A stretch of 39,830 nucleotides of DNA, taken from positions 1 to 39,830 of the forward strand of contig CAJZEE010000009.1 of assembly GCA_915066865.1 (NCBI GenBank), read 5' to 3'. Positions 1 through 8,448 of the stretch are shown here, piece after piece (position 1 is the stretch's first letter; the number at the start of each line of letters is the position of its first letter). Origin of the DNA: an uncultured Veillonella sp. (GTDB taxonomy: Bacteria; Bacillota; Negativicutes; Veillonellales; Veillonellaceae). The notes beneath the pieces are model-generated. The model made no database searches, had not been told where the DNA came from, and saw only the letters and a program-made list of their open reading frames with translations. Made by a program: the position numbers and the translations under genes.

Positions 1-13
1 GCTCTTCCGATCT
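1..13. other. Illumina adapter remnant (left contig end)
   Basis: The first 13 bases, GCTCTTCCGATCT, match the 3' end of the standard Illumina adapter. They are not genomic. True sequence begins at about base 14. Confidence 0.93.
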
Positions 14-64
14 AATCCATAGCCTTTATATTTATAGATAGTTTGTAGAAAAGAGGTCTTTATT

Positions 65-1507
65 ATGTCTGATACGCATCAGTTAAAACGGGGTCTTAAG
101 AACCGGCATGTACAGCTGCTCGCCATCGGCGGTGCTATTGGTACAGGCCTATTCTTAGGCTCTGGTCGCGCCATTCACTTGGCGGGTCCATCCATCATAT
201 TCGCCTATCTAATAACAGGCGTTATGTGCTTCTTTATTATGAGAGCACTAGGCGAGTTATTGTTATCTAACCTAAATCACCACTCTTTTATCGACTTTGT
301 AGAAGATTACTTAGGGGATCGAGCAGCATTTATCACGGGATGGACATACTGGTTTTGCTGGCTTTCACTAGCCATGGCAGACTTAACGGCCGTAGGCCTC
401 TACATGCAGTACTGGATACCGTGGCTACCCCAATGGATACCCGCCTTACTCGTTTTAATCGTCTTGTTGTTAATGAACTTGACAGCTGTAAAACATTTCG
501 GCGAAATGGAATTCTGGTTTGCCTTGATTAAGGTAATCGCTATTATCTCTCTTATCATCATCGGTATCATCATGATTGTTACAGGTTTTACTACAGATGC
601 TGGCGTCGCCGCCTTTAGTAATATGTGGAATTACGGAGGATGGTTTCCGAATGGAACGATGGGCTTTATCCTATCATTCCAAATGGTTGTATTTGCTTTC
701 ACAGGCATAGAACTCGTAGGTTTAACGGCTGGCGAAACAGAAGATCCTGAAAAGGTTATTCCAATGGCCATAAACAATATTCCATTGCGTATTATTTTAT
801 TCTATGTAGGCTCTTTAGCCATCATCATGAGTATTTACCCTTGGACTGCCGTTAACCCTGCTGCAAGTCCATTTGTGGCTGTATTTACCGCCGTTGGTAT
901 TACAGCCGCTGCAGGTATCGTAAACTTCGTTGTTCTTACCTCTGCAGCATCTGCTACAAACTCCGGTATCTTCAGTACTGGTCGTATGATTTACGCCTTG
1001 GCAAAACGCGGTCACGCCCCGAGTTCGATGCGCCGCTTGACTCACAGCAGTGTGCCATACCAAGCAACGATTTTCTCGGCAGCCGTATTATTGATTACGG
1101 TTGTACTCAACTACGTAATGCCTGAAGCAGTATTCGTTATGATTACATCAATCTCTACGTTCTGCTTTATCTTTATTTGGGCCATGATGGTTATTTGCCA
1201 TCTCAAATATCGCAAAAAAAATCCTGATGTAGTGGCACAGTCTAAATTTAAAATGCCTCTATACCCAGTAATGAATTACGTTATCCTCGCGTTCTTCGTT
1301 TTCGTTTTAGCCATTCTAGCCTTAAACGAAGATACGCGAATTGCCCTCTTGTTCACACCAATTTGGTTTATTATTCTTTGGGCCTTCTACTCCATGCTTA
1401 ACACGGACGATGAAGATGCCCTTGGGGAAGAACTCATCGAAATGGCAGGCGTAAAAGAACTTTACAAAAAACCTAAAAAAGACGATTCCGATGATTACGT
1501 AATCTAA
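65..1507 (+). CDS. cycA: Amino acid permease, CycA-like (D-serine/D-alanine/glycine)
   Basis: This 480-residue inner-membrane permease belongs to the amino acid-polyamine-organocation (APC) superfamily and probably imports small neutral amino acids by proton symport. The N-terminus has the family signature around AIGGAIGTGLFLGSG (residues 20-35), and about 12 hydrophobic segments follow. Stretches such as GEMEFWFALIK, VFAFTGIELVG and VVLTSAASATNSGIFS closely follow E. coli CycA as I remember it, so the D-Ser/D-Ala/Gly assignment is better than a generic permease call. Length is normal for the family. The start at 65 has an AGAGG-type SD site at 52-57. The gene stands alone on the plus strand and converges on the next gene with a shared terminator. 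Exact substrate is inferred. Confidence 0.85.
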   Translation: MSDTHQLKRGLKNRHVQLLAIGGAIGTGLFLGSGRAIHLAGPSIIFAYLITGVMCFFIMRALGELLLSNLNHHSFIDFVEDYLGDRAAFITGWTYWFCWLSLAMADLTAVGLYMQYWIPWLPQWIPALLVLIVLLLMNLTAVKHFGEMEFWFALIKVIAIISLIIIGIIMIVTGFTTDAGVAAFSNMWNYGGWFPNGTMGFILSFQMVVFAFTGIELVGLTAGETEDPEKVIPMAINNIPLRIILFYVGSLAIIMSIYPWTAVNPAASPFVAVFTAVGITAAAGIVNFVVLTSAASATNSGIFSTGRMIYALAKRGHAPSSMRRLTHSSVPYQATIFSAAVLLITVVLNYVMPEAVFVMITSISTFCFIFIWAMMVICHLKYRKKNPDVVAQSKFKMPLYPVMNYVILAFFVFVLAILALNEDTRIALLFTPIWFIILWAFYSMLNTDDEDALGEELIEMAGVKELYKKPKKDDSDDYVI

Positions 1508-1510
1508 CAA

Positions 1511-1543
1511 AAAAGCTCGTGCTATGCACGAGCTTTTCTTTTA
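1511..1543. terminator. Bidirectional terminator between cycA and the secreted protein gene
   Basis: A perfect 12-bp stem (AAAAGCTCGTGC at 1511-1522, GCACGAGCTTTT at 1526-1537) has a 3-base loop. It is flanked by A-tracts on the left and T-tracts on the right, so it can serve both convergent genes. Confidence 0.9.
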
Positions 1544-2113
1544 CTTCATTGACGGGAAGTTTTGTTGTTCATATTGTTGTAGATATGCTGGTAAGTTACT
1601 TGTATCTTCATTGTAATTAAAGATAGTCTTAATGCGATAGCCTTCTTGAGTGATTATGATATCAATAGAGGATGGTACTTCTTGATCATTCTGTTGCAAG
1701 TGATTAACTAATTCTTGCAAGGCCTCTGTTTGATGTAAAGAACCGGCCATATATTTACCCTTGGATAGACCTGTATTTCTAATGACTTGGCCATTATATA
1801 CTTGCCCTCTATTATCTTTGTAATAGAAGCGCACAGCATCCTTATCTCCCGCAGGAACGGCTTTAATATAAATAATCTTCCAATTCTTCTTAATCATCAC
1901 TTTTGTAGCTTGTGCTAAATTATTAGACAAACGTCGTGTTTCTTGATTAGTAGATTTAGATACACCATTAACCTGTTGAATTTCATCATTCATAGGCATT
2001 TCAATAGGTGTCATTACTGGATCTTGTTCTACCTTTTTTGCATCTACAGGCTGAATCGCAAACACACCAACAACCGCCATTACAGCTAATGAGGTAAGAG
2101 CAATTTTTTTCAT
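1541..2113 (-). CDS. Small secreted protein of unknown function
   Basis: The mature start is taken as the ATG at 2113, because AGGAGAGA lies 7 bases upstream. The longer reading from 2143 has no such site. The product is 190 residues. It begins with a clear signal peptide (MKKIALTSLAVMAVVGVF, probable cleavage after VDA near residue 25) and has no lipobox Cys, so it is probably periplasmic or released. The rest is hydrophilic with alternating beta-like segments (IIYIKAVPAG, VRFYYKDNRGQVYNG). I do not recognise the family. It lies 48 bp downstream of the CDF exporter with no terminator between them, so co-transcription is likely. Confidence 0.75.
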   Translation of the reverse strand: MKKIALTSLAVMAVVGVFAIQPVDAKKVEQDPVMTPIEMPMNDEIQQVNGVSKSTNQETRRLSNNLAQATKVMIKKNWKIIYIKAVPAGDKDAVRFYYKDNRGQVYNGQVIRNTGLSKGKYMAGSLHQTEALQELVNHLQQNDQEVPSSIDIIITQEGYRIKTIFNYNEDTSNLPAYLQQYEQQNFPSMK

Positions 2114-2161
2114 TCCATCTCTCCTTAGAGAATTTATCAACACAAATTACATTTTATAAAA

Positions 2162-3286
2162 TTAGTTACTAAAATCCGTATCCACAATAGCGAATTGTGT
2201 ATAGTCAGGGTAACGTTTTTGCATTTCTGCCTTGATTTTTTCTAATGTACTATGTGGATCTTCTTCGTCAAAGTCAAAGATAATATCGTAGTAGATAACC
2301 TTCTTTTCTTCTTGTACGTAGAAGGCATGTACTTGTACTACATGTGTATATAAACTAATAACTTGATCAAGAGCTTTTCTAATTTCAAGTACTTCTACAC
2401 TTGGTTTGTTTTCAGCATATACACCAACAGTCATATTGATGCCAAACTTTTTATAAAGATGAACCGCAATGCCCTTTGTTAATGGATGAACTTCTGCCAT
2501 TGTCATAGAATCTGGTACAGAAATATGAACGGAACCAATTGTTTCTCCCGGACCATAGCTATTTAATACCAAGTCATATACACCACCCACATTCGGATGC
2601 TGTGCGATAGTTTCTTTAATATTACGGATTAAATTATCATCTGCTCGAATACCAAGCAAATGGTTGTACATTTCACGTAAAATATCATACGCCGCTTTTA
2701 AAATTAAAACAGAAATAACAGCGCCCACATAACCTTGAATATCAAAGTTAAAGAAAAATACTAAGCCTGCAGATACCAATGTGGCAAAGGTAATTACCGC
2801 ATCAAAAAGGGCATCTATACCAGATGCTACGAGCGCATCGGATTTATATTTTTCACCTTGTGCCTTGATATAACGGCCCATCACGATTTTCACCACGATG
2901 GCAACAGCGATGATAACAAGGCCTGGAATATCAAAGGTAGATACCTCAGGGTGAATAATTTTTTCCACAGATTCCTTAAGGGATCCAATGCCAGCACCGA
3001 GAATGATGAAAGCTATAGCCATGGTAGTCATATATTCTATACGACCGTGGCCAAATGGATGCTCCTTATCAGCCCCTTTGGCGGCTAATTTTGTACCCAC
3101 AATAGTTAATACAGAGGACAATACGTCTGTTAAGTTATTTACCGCATCAAGGATAATGGCGATGGAATTAGACGCAAGGCCCACAATCATTTTAAAAATA
3201 ACGAGAACGACATTACCTATAATGCCTTTTATACTGGCAAGCGTAATCCCCCGATTACGTGCTGCACTATTATCTTGTAAAATCAT
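2162..3286 (-). CDS. Cation diffusion facilitator exporter, manganese-type motif
   Basis: This 374-residue CDF protein has six predicted membrane helices, then a cytoplasmic alpha-beta domain (about residues 205-370) of the dimerisation/metal-sensing type. The metal site in TM2 reads N50-x3-D54 (within DAVNNLTDV) and in TM5 D158-x3-D162 (DALFD), where zinc CDFs usually have HxxxD. The conserved HPFGHGRIEY follows TM2. N/D in TM2 with D/D in TM5 is the pattern described for MntE-type manganese exporters, so Mn2+ (perhaps Fe2+) efflux is inferred. The C-terminal domain is longer than in FieF. A sigma70-like promoter lies upstream. Confidence 0.88.
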   Translation of the reverse strand: MILQDNSAARNRGITLASIKGIIGNVVLVIFKMIVGLASNSIAIILDAVNNLTDVLSSVLTIVGTKLAAKGADKEHPFGHGRIEYMTTMAIAFIILGAGIGSLKESVEKIIHPEVSTFDIPGLVIIAVAIVVKIVMGRYIKAQGEKYKSDALVASGIDALFDAVITFATLVSAGLVFFFNFDIQGYVGAVISVLILKAAYDILREMYNHLLGIRADDNLIRNIKETIAQHPNVGGVYDLVLNSYGPGETIGSVHISVPDSMTMAEVHPLTKGIAVHLYKKFGINMTVGVYAENKPSVEVLEIRKALDQVISLYTHVVQVHAFYVQEEKKVIYYDIIFDFDEEDPHSTLEKIKAEMQKRYPDYTQFAIVDTDFSN

Positions 3287-3351
3287 ACTACACCTCTTAC
3301 ATTCTGATTTATAGTTTTTAAATTGAACTATATCGATTTACTTATATTCCT

Positions 3352-3380
3352 ATTATAGCTTATCGATTATCATTTGTCAT
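3352..3380 (-). promoter_or_regulatory. Candidate sigma70 promoter for the CDF exporter
   Basis: On the minus strand ATGACA (3380-3375) and TATAAT (3357-3352) are separated by 17 bases. Transcription would begin near 3345 and leave a leader of about 59 nt before the ATG at 3286. Confidence 0.6.
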
Positions 3381-3546
3381 TATTTTTCTTGAAAAATATT
3401 TTTAAACTTATTGATTTTACTGAGTTATCAATAATTCTCATTTCTCAATTAGAGTATTTGATGTATTGTGACTTCACAATGTATAGTACAAACCTATTAT
3501 TAACAAACTAGTATTTTGTATTACGTAACAAGTTAATCAGATCAGA

Positions 3547-4665
3547 TTATGCCATAACCGTAATACGCTCTCCTGTGCGCATGTGTGTAAATACCACCTT
3601 TTGAGCGCGTAATTGAAATGGCTGTTCCGTAGGTTGTGCACCGTATAAGGTATCTCCTACAAGAGGGTGCCCTATATGGCTGAAAGCTACTCGAATTTGA
3701 TGTGTTTTCCCTGTGTACAAACGAACTAAAACCTCAGAATATCCACATTTATTGGACTTATACACAGTTTTGTCCACATTTTGATTACTTTTATCAACAT
3801 CTCCTAAGTTTATATCCACATTTTTTGCTGCTATATCCACAGAATTTTTAGACTTATTCACAGAGTTATCCACAGCCTGCGAAGAATGTCTACATAGGAC
3901 GGAAAAATCTGTACGAGTCTCTTTTCCCTTAGGATTCACTTCGTAATGAATCCCATCAGCACTGCGTTCCATAGGAAATACCAAAGAATCTTCATCGGCT
4001 TCTACAATGCCTTCCACAGTCGCCATATACCACTTTTCAAAGGTATTATCATCCATTTGCTGTTGATAAATACTTTGTGCTAAACCACTTTTTGCAATCA
4101 CAATGCAGCCCGTCGTATCTCTGTCGAGACGGTTCAAGAAACGTACCTTTCGCTTGATACCATGTTCTTTAAAATAGTGCGCCACACCATTGGCAAGAGA
4201 AACTTGATCTTTAGAGTTTACAGTCACACCACTTGGTTTATCCACAATAAGGAGATCATCATCTTCATACAGAATGCGTAAGTCCATTTCGATAGGGTCA
4301 TGATCTATTTTTTCCTTCGCCATAGCAATCCAAATCTCGTCGCCTTCAGAGATTGCATCTTTTGGCGTAGCCTTATGACCATTAATGTGGATTAATTTCT
4401 CTTCAAAAAGTTTAACTAAAGATTTTCGAGGATATCTAGTATCTAACACTTCACCAAGTGAAATATCGCGTACTTCTCCAATATGCTCAGAATCGCGACT
4501 TGATATGTCTTGATTGCTACTCGATATATCTCGATTTTTACTTGATATATCTTGACCATTACCTATTAGCTTTTGTCTTGCATTTTTCTTGCTAAGTACA
4601 GTTTCTATATCTACAGCTGTCACGGTCCACAGAATATCATCGGGGCGATGTGTTTTTCGCGCCAT
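3547..4665 (-). CDS. RluA-family 23S rRNA pseudouridine synthase with two repeat insertions
   Basis: This 372-residue enzyme converts uridine to pseudouridine in RNA. An S4-like RNA-binding region spans about residues 66-118, and the catalytic core follows. The active-site motif is NRLDRDTTG with catalytic Asp181. The C-terminal RLYTGKTHQIRVAFSHIGHPLVGD segment is typical of RluA/RluD enzymes. Two low-complexity insertions are not part of the family fold: residues 36-60 (heptads of the form DISSxxx) and 262-309 (repeated VDI/VDK/VDN). The second is encoded by DNA that spells an array of DnaA-box-like sites. The start codon overlaps the upstream helicase stop as TAATG, so the two are probably translationally coupled. 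The exact target uridine cannot be told. Confidence 0.87.
   Translation of the reverse strand: MARKTHRPDDILWTVTAVDIETVLSKKNARQKLIGNGQDISSKNRDISSSNQDISSRDSEHIGEVRDISLGEVLDTRYPRKSLVKLFEEKLIHINGHKATPKDAISEGDEIWIAMAKEKIDHDPIEMDLRILYEDDDLLIVDKPSGVTVNSKDQVSLANGVAHYFKEHGIKRKVRFLNRLDRDTTGCIVIAKSGLAQSIYQQQMDDNTFEKWYMATVEGIVEADEDSLVFPMERSADGIHYEVNPKGKETRTDFSVLCRHSSQAVDNSVNKSKNSVDIAAKNVDINLGDVDKSNQNVDKTVYKSNKCGYSEVLVRLYTGKTHQIRVAFSHIGHPLVGDTLYGAQPTEQPFQLRAQKVVFTHMRTGERITVMA
3739..3874 (+). repeat. Array of DnaA-box-like sites, 12/21-bp spacing, inside the pseudouridine synthase gene
   Basis: Three 9-mers match TTATNCACA exactly: 3758-3766, 3854-3862 and 3866-3874. Four more differ at one position: 3770-3778, 3791-3799, 3812-3820 and 3833-3841. 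An eighth one-mismatch copy, out of register, is at 3739-3747. All lie in the same orientation. From 3758 the steps are 12, 21, 21, 21, 21, 12 bp, so the central copies fall on one face of the helix. In the coding strand the repeat encodes VDI/VDK/VDN. Confidence 0.75.
4499..4561 (-). repeat. Three 21-bp tandem repeats (DISS heptads)
   Basis: Units at 4499-4519, 4520-4540 and 4541-4561 share the core CTTGATATATCTTGA with a few substitutions. They encode seven-residue units starting DISS in the N-terminal insertion of the pseudouridine synthase. Confidence 0.85.
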
Positions 4666-7253
4666 TAGTATCTCCTTTCTACGAGTTCAGGATCTCGTGG
4701 CATATAGTTGAGTAGCGAACTTGGTTGAACCGCTCTACCTCGTATATTCGTCTGTTCAAAGGTAATGGTCAATTCTTGTTTAGGCCGAGTAATGCCCACA
4801 TAGAATAAACGCTTTTCCTCGTCTTCACGACCTTCTGCAATGGCAAAGGGACTCGGGAAAGTTCCTTCATTTAGCCCGGCCAAGAATACATGGTCAAACT
4901 CGCTGCCCTTCGCTTGGTGAATGGTAATGATAGGAATACGATCTTCATTTCGTACTTGCTGTGCAGGTTCGCCCGCCGTAAGGGCCGCCATCTGTAAGAT
5001 TTGATTTAACCGCGCTAGTCCTGGTGGCCCTTCATAAGCCGTATCTAGTTTTTCCATGATGCGATATAAATCGCGTATATGCTCTACCTTTGCCGCTTCT
5101 CCATGAGATTTATAGTATTCTAGAACCCCCATTTGGTTCATGATATACGCCAATAATTTCGTTGGCATCTCCGTATAGGCTTTTCTACGCAAGGTCGCCA
5201 TTTGAGAGGCGATATCCGTGAAAGCTGCCTTATATTTATTTATAGCTACCATGCGACCCGTTGTGGTCGGTACGATTTTTTCTTTCACCGCATAAATTAA
5301 AAGCTGTGCAGTGGCCAAGATATCATCCATTGCATTATGTGTTGGCTCATGGTGTATAGGAAACTTAGATGCTAGGAAACCCAATTTATGATTTGGCAAA
5401 TTAGGATAGAAACGACGGTAGATATCGAGGGTATCATAAATAGCCTTGAACTCAGGATTGCCTAAGTTATGACGCGCCAATTCATTCGTAAAGATGGTCA
5501 CATCATAGTTTACATTGTGACCTACAATAATAGCATTCTTAGAGAATTCCTTAAAGGCTTGTAACACTATAGCTGGCTCTTCGCCGTGCTCTTGTAAATA
5601 CGCATCGGAGAAGCCGTGTACCTCTTCGGATTGACCAACAGGTACACCAGGATTGATAAAGCGTTCAAAAGGCTCTAAGACCTGTCCATGTTCATCGATG
5701 CGGATAGCCGCAATTTGAATGATATGGTCTTGAGCCGTATCTGTACCGGTGCTCTCCACGTCATAAACAACTACTTCGTGCTGTTCTAATCCACTAACAA
5801 GCTTTGCATAAGGCTCCGCTTCAAAAATAGGCATATCCATGAAGTCCGTCAATTTTAAACCTACTTGGCGCGTCTCAGGGCTTTCAATTGCAGCGATACG
5901 AGCGTCACCAATACCTGCAACATAGCGCTTGATAATGCGCTTCGCACTGACAGAATCATTAGGATTCATCAACAACTTGAAGTAGGCCATAACGTCTTTA
6001 ATTTCTTGACGTCTAAAGAATTTGAACTCGTCGATAATCATGAAGTGACGGCGTTCCTCTTCAGGTCGTTCGCCGTTAAGACGTTCAAAAGAATCACTTA
6101 ACTGCTGTGCCTTTTTATTATCCCTCACAAGAACGCCGATATTAGCATCTTTTGGTAAAGCGCAGATGGATTCGTAGATATATCGACCCTCAAGATAACT
6201 ATTTTTACAGCCTTTAATGAGAACTGGCTTACCCTTGCTTTCACTATTGGCACGAGGCAATTCAGTGTAGATAGACCCAACTAGATCGGGGAACATATTT
6301 TGCAAGGTTTTGAAAGCCATCGTAAAAAGCGTCCAGTTAGAGCGATAATTTTCATAAAAGATGATTTTCAAGGGCTTGAAATCCGCATCAAATTGCTTAA
6401 GCAAGCGGAACGGATCGGAGCCACGCCATTCGTATATGGTTTGGAAATAGTCTCCACATAGTAGCACGTGATTACCTTCCCACAGCATTTCTAGAACCTT
6501 GTACTCTAGTACGCCTGTATCTTGCATTTCATCTACAGAGATATAGCTGTAACGGTTGCGCCAGCGTTCACGAACTACAGGGTCTTGAAATAGGCGATGA
6601 ACACCGCAGATGAGGTCTGTAAAATCTAGGCCGTGCACGGAAGCTAAGCTTTCATCATACGCAGCAATCCATTCGTGACCATGGTTCAAGAAATCATGGA
6701 GTTCACTGTAGAGGACATTACCAAAGCTAGAGAAGAGCTGCTCAATGGCTTCGCGCTGTTCCTTCTGTAAGCGTTCGATTGTCCGCTTGTAATCCCCTAC
6801 AAGATCATCAGAATAAAAGCCATATAAGGAACGATATTCTTTCACCATGGAGATAACATTAGCAAAGGACATTTCTCGCAATTTACCAGGACGGTACGGT
6901 TCAGAGAGTTCCTTGCAGTCTTCTTCGTCAAAAATGGTCACGTCCGTGTACAAGGTTTCATTGCGCTTTCCCTCTTGTTGGAGAATGAAAAAGCAAAAGC
7001 TGTGGAATGTACTAACCTCCACAGCCTTTGCAGGACTGCCCACGAGCGATTGAATGCGGCCTTTCATCTCGTTTGCGGCCTTGTTCGTAAAGGTCATGCA
7101 CAAGATATTCTCCGCTTTCGCATAGCCACCCTCGATGAGATGAGCCACCCGATAAGCAAGTGTATTCGTTTTTCCCGTCCCAGCGGACGCTAACAAGAGG
7201 ATATTCTGTTCCACTTCATCAATAACGCGTTGTTGTTCACGATTGATAAGCAT
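4665..7253 (-). CDS. UvrD/PcrA-type helicase with embedded DEDDh exonuclease
   Basis: This 862-residue superfamily 1A DNA helicase is fused to a DnaQ-like 3'-5' exonuclease. Helicase motifs are Walker A ASAGTGKT (residues 22-29), motif Ia TFTNKAANEM, Walker B with VDEMQD (240-245), GDYFQTIYEWRG (267-278), ENYRSN, and the late motifs TIHQAKGSEFDHV (777-789) and RLFYVGITRPKQ (815-826). The exonuclease occupies about 492-655, between the early and late helicase motifs: D498-x-E500, HNVNYD with Asp584, and HNAMDD with His639/Asp644. All the expected DEDDh residues are therefore present. It probably unwinds and trims DNA in repair or replication restart. It starts 12 bp after the bofA-like gene in the recR operon. 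Confidence 0.88.
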   Translation of the reverse strand: MLINREQQRVIDEVEQNILLLASAGTGKTNTLAYRVAHLIEGGYAKAENILCMTFTNKAANEMKGRIQSLVGSPAKAVEVSTFHSFCFFILQQEGKRNETLYTDVTIFDEEDCKELSEPYRPGKLREMSFANVISMVKEYRSLYGFYSDDLVGDYKRTIERLQKEQREAIEQLFSSFGNVLYSELHDFLNHGHEWIAAYDESLASVHGLDFTDLICGVHRLFQDPVVRERWRNRYSYISVDEMQDTGVLEYKVLEMLWEGNHVLLCGDYFQTIYEWRGSDPFRLLKQFDADFKPLKIIFYENYRSNWTLFTMAFKTLQNMFPDLVGSIYTELPRANSESKGKPVLIKGCKNSYLEGRYIYESICALPKDANIGVLVRDNKKAQQLSDSFERLNGERPEEERRHFMIIDEFKFFRRQEIKDVMAYFKLLMNPNDSVSAKRIIKRYVAGIGDARIAAIESPETRQVGLKLTDFMDMPIFEAEPYAKLVSGLEQHEVVVYDVESTGTDTAQDHIIQIAAIRIDEHGQVLEPFERFINPGVPVGQSEEVHGFSDAYLQEHGEEPAIVLQAFKEFSKNAIIVGHNVNYDVTIFTNELARHNLGNPEFKAIYDTLDIYRRFYPNLPNHKLGFLASKFPIHHEPTHNAMDDILATAQLLIYAVKEKIVPTTTGRMVAINKYKAAFTDIASQMATLRRKAYTEMPTKLLAYIMNQMGVLEYYKSHGEAAKVEHIRDLYRIMEKLDTAYEGPPGLARLNQILQMAALTAGEPAQQVRNEDRIPIITIHQAKGSEFDHVFLAGLNEGTFPSPFAIAEGREDEEKRLFYVGITRPKQELTITFEQTNIRGRAVQPSSLLNYMPRDPELVERRY

Positions 7254-7265
7254 AAAAACCTCCTG

Positions 7266-7517
7266 TTATTTAATGCCGTAATATATAGCAGCTAAGACCA
7301 TAGGAATAGGGCCTAAAATTGCTGTTAATGCCCAAATACCCACCCCAATATCCATTGGAATATTAAGTATATGAACGCATACCCAGTAGGTTAACCCACC
7401 AATCACAACATTCATAGCCACCCGTTTAATGGTGAAAAATGCTACTTTGAAAGCAATGTAGGCTACAGCAATGGAAATAACCGCCGATATAATCGGTGAT
7501 GCTAATAAAGCTCCCAT
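7266..7517 (-). CDS. BofA-family small membrane protein
   Basis: The product is 83 residues with two to three hydrophobic segments. The C-terminal half (WVCVHILNIPMDIG, then ILGPIPMVLAAI) resembles the BofA motif region, where B. subtilis has a VCVN stretch and GILGIPG. In B. subtilis BofA inhibits processing of pro-sigmaK during sporulation and lies just after recR, as here. The position right after recR (4-base gap, SD overlapping the recR stop) supports the call. Veillonella is not known to sporulate, so the present role is unclear and may be a relic or a general membrane function. Confidence 0.7.
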   Translation of the reverse strand: MGALLASPIISAVISIAVAYIAFKVAFFTIKRVAMNVVIGGLTYWVCVHILNIPMDIGVGIWALTAILGPIPMVLAAIYYGIK

Positions 7518-7521
7518 ACTA

Positions 7522-8118
7522 TTATCCTTTCATTTCTTGACGGTTCACTACGGCACCGCCTAGCGTTAATTCATCGGCATATTCGATATCGCCGCCCACA
7601 GGAACACCGCGGGCAATGCGCGTTACCTTGATGCCACTTGGACTTAATAAGCGCGCCAAATACAGAGCTGTTGCTTCCCCTTCGACATCTGGGTCTGTCG
7701 CGAGGATAACCTCTTGTACAACGCCATCACGAAGGCGTGCAATCAACTCTTTTACGCGAATATCGTCAGCACCGATGCCCTCCATAGGGGACAAGGCACC
7801 TTCCAATACATGATACAAGCCCTTGTAATCACCACTACGCTCGATAGCAATGACATCGCGAGATGTTTCAACAACCATGATTGTCGTTTGATCGCGATTT
7901 GGATTGCTACAGAATTCGCAAGGATCTTGAGCTGATAAGTTAAAGCAAATAGAACAGTGACGCGTAGCCCCTTTCGCTTCTACGATAGTTTCTACAAGGC
8001 GGTCTACCTCTTCCTTCGGCATTTCTACCAAATGGTACGCCAAGCGTCTAGCTGACTTGGAGCCGATACCAGGCAAGCGGCGCAGCTGCTCTACGAGCCG
8101 TTCTAAAGCGTTTGTCAT
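7522..8118 (-). CDS. recR: Recombination mediator RecR
   Basis: This 198-residue protein has normal length for RecR. It has an N-terminal helix-hairpin-helix (LRRLPGIGSKSARRLAYHL, residues 12-30), a four-Cys zinc site (C55, C58, C67, C70) and a Toprim domain from about residue 78 (TIMVVETSRDVIAIE; ATDPDVEGEAT). RecR works with RecF/RecO to load RecA on gapped DNA. The stop of ybaB at 8119 abuts its start, and the dnaX-ybaB-recR order is widely conserved, so the identification is secure. Confidence 0.97.
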   Translation of the reverse strand: MTNALERLVEQLRRLPGIGSKSARRLAYHLVEMPKEEVDRLVETIVEAKGATRHCSICFNLSAQDPCEFCSNPNRDQTTIMVVETSRDVIAIERSGDYKGLYHVLEGALSPMEGIGADDIRVKELIARLRDGVVQEVILATDPDVEGEATALYLARLLSPSGIKVTRIARGVPVGGDIEYADELTLGGAVVNRQEMKG

Positions 8119-8448
8119 TTAGAATAAACCTGTTGGCAAGTTTAGACCACCAGTTACCTTGCCCATTTCTTGAGCCAAGAGGTCGTCTACTTTTTTACTA
8201 GCTTCGTTTACCGCAGCCATTACTAGATCTTCTAACATTTCTACATCTTCAGGATCAACAGCTGTAGGGTTCAATTTCAAAGATTCAATGATTTTTTCAC
8301 CGTTCATAACAACGGTTACAGCACCGCCACCTACGGAAGCTTCTACAGTACGAGTTTTTAACTCTTCTTGCATTTTCTTCATATCTGCTTGCATTTTTTG
8401 AACTTTTTTCATCATGCCAGTCATGTTGCCCATACCTTTACCAAACAT
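8119..8448 (-). CDS. YbaB/EbfC-family nucleoid-associated protein
   Basis: This 109-residue DNA-binding protein forms dimers and coats DNA. The N-terminal Met/Lys-rich helix (MMKKVQKMQADMKKMQEEL) and the following GGGAVTVVMNGEKIIESLKLNP strands are typical of the family. It sits between dnaX and recR, where this gene is normally found, with an SD (AAGGAGG) just upstream of 8448 and no gap to recR. Confidence 0.95.
   Translation of the reverse strand: MFGKGMGNMTGMMKKVQKMQADMKKMQEELKTRTVEASVGGGAVTVVMNGEKIIESLKLNPTAVDPEDVEMLEDLVMAAVNEASKKVDDLLAQEMGKVTGGLNLPTGLF

Noticed and set aside
3473..3486. CRP/FNR-type operator at TTGTGACTTCACAA
   Set aside because: The half-sites are only 2 bases apart, not the usual spacing, and it lies between genes with no adjacent promoter.
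3739..3874. oriC itself
   Set aside because: No dnaA or dnaN is nearby, the array lies inside a coding sequence, and no clear unwinding region adjoins it. A DnaA-binding cluster is possible, but not the origin by this evidence.
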